5,766 bases of DNA from Caldifarciminota bacterium (GTDB lineage Bacteria; Hydrothermota; Tepidihabitantia; Tepidihabitantales; Tepidihabitantaceae): contig CAIVTL010000714.1 in NCBI GenBank assembly GCA_903908785.1, positions 1-5,766 of the forward strand. The letters are read 5' to 3'. The number at the start of each line of letters is the position of its first letter. The first letter of the stretch is position 1. Position numbers and translations under genes: made by a program. The notes beneath the pieces were generated by a model, which did no database searches, was not told the origin of the DNA, and was given only the letters and a program-made list of their open reading frames with translations. Shown in pieces: positions 1 to 3,855 of this stretch.

Positions 1-135
1 GATGGGCAGTTCAAGAACCTGCTCGGCCCGGTCGTACACGTCGCGGGCCGACGCGAACTTCGCGTACAGGTCCGCGCCCATGCCGACAAACTGTGACCCC
101 TGTCCGGGGAAGAGGAATCCGATTGCGTCGCTCAT
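1..135 (-). CDS. fabD: Malonyl-CoA:ACP transacylase, N-terminal fragment
   Basis: The first 45 codons of a minus-strand gene that continues beyond the left edge. The product begins MSDAIGFLFPGQGSQFVGMG; the FPGQGSQ motif a few residues from the start is the hallmark of FabD and related acyltransferase domains. FabD moves malonyl from CoA to acyl carrier protein in the cytoplasm to start fatty acid elongation. The catalytic GHSLG serine motif, expected near residue 90, lies outside the window, so activity cannot be judged. The ATG at 135 is preceded by AAAGGCG, a modest ribosome binding site. Its start is only 12 nt after the stop of the upstream DUF3160 gene, so it is probably translated from a shared transcript. 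A short stand-alone FabD is more likely than a polyketide synthase domain, because the motif sits directly at the N-terminus, but the rest of the gene is needed to be sure. Confidence 0.93.
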   Translation of the reverse strand, partial: MSDAIGFLFPGQGSQFVGMGADLYAKFASARDVYDRAEQVLELPI

Positions 136-147
136 CGTTTCGCCTTT

Positions 148-2157
148 CTAGTGGGTGACGAAGCTTCGGGTCCATTCGGGCATGGCCGGCCGGTCGGTCA
201 GCTCCTGCCACTGCTTGTCGGTCATCCGTTCCGACATCGGTTTGGTGAACTCGTAATAGGAGAAGCAGGCGCCGACCGCGAGAAAGTCCTTGCCGTGGCT
301 CGGTACGACGGCGTAGAGTTCGCACGGATGGCCGACGGCGACTTCCAGCGCCGTCTGCGTGTTCGGGTCGGTGTGAACGTCGGCCACGAGCGCCATTTGC
401 TTGTCTTCCTCGGAAGTCAGCTTCTTCTCAAGCATCGGGTTGAACGTGGTCAGGTCTTCCAGCCGCTTGCCGATGTCCCGGCAGGTCTGCGCGTTTTCGG
501 GGCTCAGGTCCTGCCCGGCCTGTTCCGCCCGCGCCATGTCCGCGAGCTGGAGGCAGAGGGCGGCCAGCTTATTGAGCTTGGCACCGACTTCGGGATTCCG
601 CAGGCCGGCCCGGTCGAGTCGGCGGCCGACGTCCTGCGCGACCCGGGAGAGCTGGTCGAACACAGCCGGTTTCGGTTCGACCCAGGCGACCGGCCCGGCC
701 CCGGGTTCGGGTCTTCCCGGCATGGCGGTGGCAAGCATGGTGTAACTCTGTTTCGCATAGAGAATCGTATCGTGGCGGAGTTCGGCCCACGACCCGGAGC
801 AGGTGACGAGCGTCTTGTCCGGGTACGCGGGAGACGTTACAAACCGGGCCAGCGGCACCTTGGCTTCGGGGGCCGGGACCGGTTCGAGATTGAGCTTCAG
901 GGCATAGAGCCATGCGAGGTACGCGCTCGTGTTCCAGTGCTCCGGGGCGATATGGGAGAACTGCACGCGCAGCGTATCGAGCTGTTTGAGATAGTCCGCG
1001 TACCGGTCCTGGTGATAGAGTGTCTGCAGGTATTCCCGCGCCTTGCCGGAGCCGAGCACCGCCATCACATCCAGGCCCATCGGCATCGTGCGTGGGGCGG
1101 ATTGCGTGCCGACCTTGTCATAGACCAGTTCCTGGAACATGTACGAGTCGGGGATGAACCGCTGGCCCAGCAGGCGCATGTTCTTGGTGTTCGACACCGG
1201 GCCCTGCGTGTCGGTCAGGAAACCGGAAAGGATGCCCGGCGGGGGCAGAGAGTCGGCGGCGGCGGTGAACGCGGCGACGTTCTTGTCCGGGCCGCACCAG
1301 CCCGCGATGTCCGCCTCTCCGGCGAGTCGTCGGAGCACATCGTAGTAGCCAGAGGGGGTCAGGTCGTCGGCGCTGCCCACCATGTACGTGACGGCGTCGT
1401 TTATCATGCGCCAGAGTATGCGCGCGTCAACGCCCGACGGGGACTTGGCGGTCGCAAATGCCTCAGCCAGCAGCATGGCCTGGCGCGTGAGTTTCACTCC
1501 GAGCTGCGGGTCGTCGGCCGGGTGCAACGGGAATCCCATCCGCCCAAGGTACATCGAGGCCTTGAAGTACCTTTCAAACTCCTCGTTGCGCGTATAGTGC
1601 CCGCGCGGGACGTACTGCGAGAAGTCCTCTTTCAGCCCGGTGATGGCCGAGACCGCGAAGCCGGACTGGGCCTCGATGAGCGCCCGCTCGGCTTTCACCA
1701 GCGGGGCTGCCGCCTTCGGGATTTCGAAGTCGGGCTTCAGGTACGAAAGCGGCACGGACAGGAACGCGACGTTCGCCTGCAGCGCGTCCTTGACTTCTTT
1801 TGTCTGAGGCTGGGTGATGAGCGCGTTCTCGCGCGCCAACAGCGTCAGCAGCAGGTCCTGCAGTGTCGGGTAGAATGTCTGCAGTTCGGCGCTGCGCAGC
1901 GAATAGTCAAGCAGCACGTGGAAGGCATGGAGCAGCGGGTCGGTCGTCACCAGCACCGGCAGCCCTTGCTTGGCAGCGTCCTGGTAGATGGCGTAAATCT
2001 GGTCGTAGTTGGTTGTGCGCGCGACCATCCCGGCGCGGCCGAGCACGTCGCGCTCCGCCGGGGTCAGCCGGGCGAGCAGGTTGGGGTTGGCAACCTTGAC
2101 CGGCGCGGCCAGCGCGGCGGCGGCAAGCACAAACAACAAAAGATGTCTTGAGTTCAT
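148..2157 (-). CDS. DUF3160 family exported protein
   Basis: A 669-residue protein. Residues 1-18 form a signal peptide (MNSRHLLLFVLAAAALAA), so it is probably exported to the periplasm or beyond. The rest resembles the DUF3160 family, whose function is unknown. Recognisable stretches are GLPVLVTTDPLLHAFHVLLD (residues 65-84), FIPDSYMFQELVYDKVG (334-350), RTMPMGLDVMAVLGSGKARE (356-375), HWNTSAYLAWLYALKLNL (407-424), CSGSWAELRHDTILYAKQSY (453-472) and, near the end, VADVHTDPNTQTALEVAVG (591-609). These lie in the usual order over nearly the whole length, so the gene looks intact. The ATG at 2157 is chosen because the signal peptide begins there. The ribosome binding site is weak, and the upstream 60 bp is an A/G-rich repeat; a TATGAT at 2163-2168 is too close to give a leader, so I call no promoter. 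The stop lies 12 nt before fabD. An uninterrupted antisense frame runs along most of the gene, as often happens in GC-rich DNA. The family call rests on remembered motifs, not a search. Confidence 0.9.
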   Translation of the reverse strand: MNSRHLLLFVLAAAALAAPVKVANPNLLARLTPAERDVLGRAGMVARTTNYDQIYAIYQDAAKQGLPVLVTTDPLLHAFHVLLDYSLRSAELQTFYPTLQDLLLTLLARENALITQPQTKEVKDALQANVAFLSVPLSYLKPDFEIPKAAAPLVKAERALIEAQSGFAVSAITGLKEDFSQYVPRGHYTRNEEFERYFKASMYLGRMGFPLHPADDPQLGVKLTRQAMLLAEAFATAKSPSGVDARILWRMINDAVTYMVGSADDLTPSGYYDVLRRLAGEADIAGWCGPDKNVAAFTAAADSLPPPGILSGFLTDTQGPVSNTKNMRLLGQRFIPDSYMFQELVYDKVGTQSAPRTMPMGLDVMAVLGSGKAREYLQTLYHQDRYADYLKQLDTLRVQFSHIAPEHWNTSAYLAWLYALKLNLEPVPAPEAKVPLARFVTSPAYPDKTLVTCSGSWAELRHDTILYAKQSYTMLATAMPGRPEPGAGPVAWVEPKPAVFDQLSRVAQDVGRRLDRAGLRNPEVGAKLNKLAALCLQLADMARAEQAGQDLSPENAQTCRDIGKRLEDLTTFNPMLEKKLTSEEDKQMALVADVHTDPNTQTALEVAVGHPCELYAVVPSHGKDFLAVGACFSYYEFTKPMSERMTDKQWQELTDRPAMPEWTRSFVTH

Positions 2158-2173
2158 GACCCATCATACAGGC

Positions 2174-2232
2174 AAAAGGGGAAAGGGGAAAGTGAAAATG
2201 ACGAATGACAGGACTTTGACATTTCCCCTTTT
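2174..2232. repeat. A/G-rich inverted repeat between divergent genes
   Basis: AAAAGGGGAAA at 2174-2184 is matched by its exact reverse complement TTTCCCCTTTT at 2222-2232, with a 37-nt loop. The left arm continues into AAGGGGAAAGGGGAAA (2176-2191), and the identical 16-mer occurs again at 3600-3615. The element fills the gap directly upstream of the DUF3160 start codon. It could fold as RNA, but the loop is long and there is no T-tract, so it looks more like a dispersed repeat present in two opposed copies than a terminator. Confidence 0.7.
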
Positions 2233-2275
2233 CCACTTCCCGCTTGGTGCTTGTGATTTCTCCTAGCCGGATTGT

Positions 2276-2303
2276 TTGACGCGGGGAGGCTGCCGGGTAT
2301 CAT
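2276..2303 (+). promoter_or_regulatory. Sigma-70-like promoter for the PEGA-like gene
   Basis: TTGACG (2276-2281) and TATCAT (2298-2303) are separated by 16 nt. Transcription would begin near 2310, only about 10 nt before the ATG at 2320. That fits the absence of a Shine-Dalgarno sequence before that ATG and suggests a nearly leaderless transcript. It also argues against the alternative TTG start at 2272, which would lie upstream of the -35 box. Called by eye from consensus only. Confidence 0.45.
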
Positions 2304-2319
2304 CTCCGCCAGCCCTCTG

Positions 2320-2817
2320 ATGAAAAGAATCGCGACCATCCTGTCCATCGTTGCCGCCGCGGCGTGCGCGGCCACGGTCGGCTACATCTCGATTGAGACT
2401 GATTCCCTGCCCGACCAGGTCTATTTCGACGCCATCGCCGTGCCGATGACTGTCGCACCGATAGTAGTCGAAGCGACGCCGGGCAAGCACTTCGTCAGCC
2501 TGTTCCCGCCCAAGAAGGTCTATCAAGCCGCCGCCGGCGATGCGCCGGAGCAGTTCTGGGACAAGCTCCGCAAGCTCGGCGCAATCCCGGATCGGCCCGG
2601 CCTGCTCTCAAGCTACGAAGCCGGGTCGGTGCGGGTCGGGACCCACTGGGTCTACGTCACGCCGGAGGATACGTTCAGCGTGAAGCTCTCGCACGCCGAC
2701 GTGCGGAAGACCTATCGCCACGACTCGGGCTGTGTCGCGGGCACCTTCATCGGCTGGACCCTGGCGGTCGGCGCGGCCATGGTTCTCTCCATCGTCTTCT
2801 CCCGCATCAACTCCTGA
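2320..2817 (+). CDS. Small membrane-associated protein with PEGA-like segment
   Basis: A 165-residue protein starting MKRIATILSIVAAAACAATV, a basic-then-hydrophobic leader that could be a signal peptide or membrane anchor. C16 follows small residues, but this is a poor lipobox. Residues about 21-62 (GYISIETDSLPDQVYFDAIA, then EATPGKHFVSLFP) have the layout of a PEGA domain: a beta strand, a bound-residue turn, then a 'PGKH' turn. PEGA segments are typical of cell-surface proteins. Residues 138-160 (CVAGTFIGWTLAVGAAMVLS onward) are a transmembrane helix, leaving a five-residue SRINS tail. The middle (70-135) is soluble and unrecognised. So it is likely anchored in the membrane with the middle facing the periplasm. 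The ATG at 2320 is preferred over the TTG at 2272 because it begins the hydrophobic leader and lies downstream of a promoter. It is divergent from the DUF3160 gene. Codon use is GC-rich at third positions like its neighbours, supporting a real gene. Function unknown; the PEGA match is by eye. Confidence 0.78.
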   Translation: MKRIATILSIVAAAACAATVGYISIETDSLPDQVYFDAIAVPMTVAPIVVEATPGKHFVSLFPPKKVYQAAAGDAPEQFWDKLRKLGAIPDRPGLLSSYEAGSVRVGTHWVYVTPEDTFSVKLSHADVRKTYRHDSGCVAGTFIGWTLAVGAAMVLSIVFSRINS

Positions 2818-2822
2818 GCCCG

Positions 2823-2835
2823 GCGCGCTACGCGC
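2823..2835 (+). terminator. Weak hairpin just after the PEGA-like gene
   Basis: GCGCG (2823-2827) pairs with CGCGC (2831-2835) across a CTA loop, starting 6 nt after the TGA. A short AGTTT follows, not a proper T-tract, so it is a poor intrinsic terminator. The same spacer contains a stronger hairpin at 2981-3003. Confidence 0.25.
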
Positions 2836-2836
2836 G

Positions 2837-2874
2837 AGTTTCCAGGTGCCAGTTACCAGTTTCCAGTCATCAGT
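2837..2874. repeat. AGTTNCCAG short repeat cluster
   Basis: AGTTTCCAG occurs at 2837-2845 and 2858-2866, with AGTTACCAG at 2851-2859 overlapping the second, followed by the related AGTCATCAGT. This is one of several low-complexity repeat families in the non-coding spacers of this window. No coding role is apparent. Confidence 0.6.
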
Positions 2875-2887
2875 ATCGGAGTCCGAA

Positions 2888-2917
2888 CCATCTGTGTCCA
2901 TCCGTGTCCATCTGTGG
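2888..2917. repeat. Decamer tandem repeat CCATCYGTGK x3
   Basis: Three contiguous decamers: CCATCTGTGT (2888-2897), CCATCCGTGT (2898-2907) and CCATCTGTGG (2908-2917). A degenerate, shorter reverse-complement copy lies at 3733-3760 on the other side of the RRM gene. From memory, similar CCATCYGTG strings recur in spacers of several uncultured bacterial lineages, often generating spurious ORFs; that memory was not checked here. The following stretch to about 2965 looks like more degenerate repeat and has no gene. Confidence 0.75.
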
Positions 2918-2980
2918 TTTCACTCTCTCCGTTTCGTGTTCTTCTTCGTGGCATCTATTCCGGTTTCTGGGCTAAAGCAG

Positions 2981-3003
2981 CGGGCGGGCACGAGGCCCGC
3001 CCG
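2981..3003. terminator. GC hairpin between convergent genes
   Basis: CGGGCGGGC (2981-2989) and GCCCGCCCG (2995-3003) form a perfect 9-bp stem with a 5-nt ACGAG loop. It lies 18 nt beyond the stop of the minus-strand RRM gene and between two convergent genes, so it could end transcription from both sides. Neither side has a run of T, so it may instead be a dispersed palindromic repeat or a transcript-end stabiliser. Confidence 0.5.
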
Positions 3004-3021
3004 AAGATAGCAGGGACCGTA

Positions 3022-3339
3022 CTACCAGCGGTTGCCGCCGCCTTCGCCGCCGCCGCCGCGACTTCCACGCTCGCGCGGGCCCCGGCTCTCGCTGCGGGCA
3101 CGCGCCTCGTTCACGGTCAGCGGACGGCCGTCCATCTGGTACTGATTCAGGGCCGCGACGGCCGCTGCCGCCGCCTCATCCGTCGCCATTTCCACGAATG
3201 CGAATCCGCGGGAACGCTCGGTGAACTTATCCTTGACGATCTCTGCCGAGGCTACCTCGCCGTGCTGGGCAAACAGGTCACGGAGCTGGTCCTCGGTCGC
3301 GCTGAAGGGAAGGTTCCCCACAAACACGCGCTTTCCCAT
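3022..3339 (-). CDS. Single-RRM glycine-tailed RNA-binding protein
   Basis: A 105-residue protein with one RNA recognition motif at about residues 3-80. RNP2 is VFVGNL (5-10) and RNP1 is RGFAFVEM (44-51), so the aromatic RNA-stacking positions F6, F46 and F48 are all present. The tail (81-105) is rich in Arg and Gly and ends GGNRW, a layout typical of small bacterial and cyanobacterial Rbp proteins. Members of this family bind single-stranded RNA in the cytoplasm and are often cold-regulated; any cold response here is inference. The ATG at 3339 has a perfect GGAGG (3347-3351) with 7-nt spacing. A promoter near 3502-3529 gives an unusually long leader of about 155 nt, containing a possible leader ORF whose TAA overlaps the start codon. 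Size and motifs match the family, and the gene appears intact. Confidence 0.95.
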   Translation of the reverse strand: MGKRVFVGNLPFSATEDQLRDLFAQHGEVASAEIVKDKFTERSRGFAFVEMATDEAAAAAVAALNQYQMDGRPLTVNEARARSESRGPRERGSRGGGGEGGGNRW

Positions 3340-3446
3340 TACTGTACCTCCGATAGGTTTGCGCTTGGGGCTCGTTGCGGAACTACGGGTGCGGGCAAAC
3401 AGAACATGCAGACCGGACTCATAGCCTCCTGACCGACCACAAGCAT
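3339..3446 (-). CDS. Possible leader ORF overlapping the RRM start codon
   Basis: A 35-codon frame inside the RRM gene's long 5' leader. It starts at ATG 3446 with GAGG about 8 nt upstream, and contains a second in-frame ATG at 3422 directly after AGGAGG (only 2-nt spacing). The peptide from the inner ATG begins MSPVCMFCLPAPVVPQRAPS. Its TAA (3341-3339) shares its last A with the RRM ATG, so terminating ribosomes could reinitiate on the GGAGG site and couple the two genes. Against it, third-position G/C is lower than in the real genes, and one such overlap can arise by chance. There is no known domain; the CxxC pair is the only feature. Confidence 0.3.
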   Translation of the reverse strand: MLVVGQEAMSPVCMFCLPAPVVPQRAPSANLSEVQ

Positions 3447-3501
3447 TCTCGAGACCTCACACTATGTGCAGGATACCGGGCCTCGTGGTATCAAGCGGAT
3501 T

Positions 3502-3529
3502 ATGTTAGCTTACCGACATACTCTGTCAA
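3502..3529 (-). promoter_or_regulatory. Sigma-70-like promoter of the RRM gene
   Basis: Read on the minus strand, a consensus TTGACA (3529-3524) is followed after 16 nt by TAACAT (3507-3502), which runs into TAACATAAT. The surrounding DNA is noticeably more A/T-rich than its neighbours. Transcription would start near 3495, giving a leader of about 155 nt before the RRM ATG. A 19-nt spacing to CATAAT is a less likely alternative. Confidence 0.65.
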
Positions 3530-3577
3530 GCGAAATCCGCGAGCCCGGAAACGGACCGACGGACCGAGGGAAGTGAA

Positions 3578-3628
3578 CCGCCAAGAACGCCAAGAGGCGA
3601 AGGGGAAAGGGGAAATGGCAAAGTGGGG
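3578..3628. repeat. 9-mer CGCCAAGA repeat joined to AAGGGGAAAGGGGAAA
   Basis: CGCCAAGAA (3579-3587) and CGCCAAGAG (3588-3596) are tandem 9-mers. They run directly into AAGGGGAAAGGGGAAA (3600-3615), a 16-base exact match to 2176-2191, then GGCAAAGTGGGG. The two families abut with no unique sequence between them. This starts a gene-free stretch (3531-3855) made almost wholly of short repeats. Confidence 0.65.
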
Positions 3629-3646
3629 AGAGGAACGTCGAGAGGG

Positions 3647-3695
3647 ATGTCATTCCGACCGGAGCGAAGCGGAGAGGAGGAATCTCTCAGGAATC
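3647..3695. repeat. CATTCCGA...GAGGAATCTC spacer repeat
   Basis: The segment runs ATGTCATTCCGACC, then GGAGCGAAGCGGAGAGGAGG, then AATCTCTCAGG. I recognise the style of this string from spacers of many bacterial genomes, where it appears as a dispersed element and yields spurious ORFs; this is recall, not a search. Only one copy is in the window, so repeat status rests on that recall. Confidence 0.4.
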
Positions 3696-3732
3696 CGCAG
3701 ATGACGCAAATGGCCCGGGCAGGCGGAGAGAG

Positions 3733-3760
3733 AACCACAGATGGAGACTGATGGCTCGGA
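3733..3760. repeat. Inverted, shortened copy of the CCATCYGTG repeat
   Basis: AACCACAGATGGAGACTGATGG (written in parts: AACCACAGATGG, AGACTGATGG), ending CTCGGA. The reverse complement of 2882-2919 reads AACCACAGATGG ACACGGATGG ACACAGATGG TTCGGA. So this copy has lost one decamer and carries a few substitutions but keeps both ends. The two copies are in opposite orientation and bracket the RRM gene. Confidence 0.6.
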
Positions 3761-3779
3761 GCCGGACGGAGATGCTATC

Positions 3780-3805
3780 CACAGATTACACAGATTACGC
3801 AGATT
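3780..3805. repeat. CACAGATTA 9-mer tandem repeat
   Basis: CACAGATTA (3780-3788), CACAGATTA (3789-3797) and CGCAGATT (3798-3805) are contiguous. A degenerate relative, CCGCAGATGACGCAAATGG, lies at 3695-3713. No coding or binding role is evident. Confidence 0.7.
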
Positions 3806-3817
3806 CTCCGGTCCCGA

Positions 3818-3849
3818 TTTGGGGTTTAGGGTTTGGGGTTTAGGGTTTG
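3818..3849. repeat. Telomere-like heptamer array (TTTGGGG/TTTAGGG)
   Basis: TTTGGGG (3818-3824), TTTAGGG (3825-3831), TTTGGGG (3832-3838) and TTTAGGG (3839-3845), then TTTGC, forming a 14-bp unit repeated twice. It starts only 6 nt beyond the stop of the minus-strand repeat-protein gene. A sister array in the same orientation is at 5435-5460, upstream of that gene. Runs of G could allow a G-quadruplex on the plus strand. Confidence 0.8.
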
Positions 3850-3855
3850 CTCCAG

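Noticed and set aside
151..2151. A 666-codon plus-strand open frame covering nearly the whole DUF3160 gene
   Set aside because: It is the mirror of a GC-rich gene with strong third-position bias. The product is a R/G/V/H-rich string with no recognisable domain, while the minus strand shows a signal peptide and ordered family motifs.
2272..2319. TTG start extending the PEGA-like protein by 16 residues
   Set aside because: It would begin upstream of the -35 box and place a polar stretch before the hydrophobic leader; the ATG at 2320 fits better.
2732..3010. 92-codon plus-strand frame running from the PEGA-like gene into the spacer
   Set aside because: It starts inside a real gene in another frame and then reads through the decamer repeats and the GC hairpin.
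3375..3738. Overlapping small frames on both strands in the repeat-rich spacer
   Set aside because: Each is a translation of known repeat strings or of the RRM promoter and leader; none has a plausible start signal.
3574..3849. CRISPR array
   Set aside because: The repeats are 7-16 bp, of several different families and contiguous, without constant repeat length or unique spacers, and there are no cas genes.
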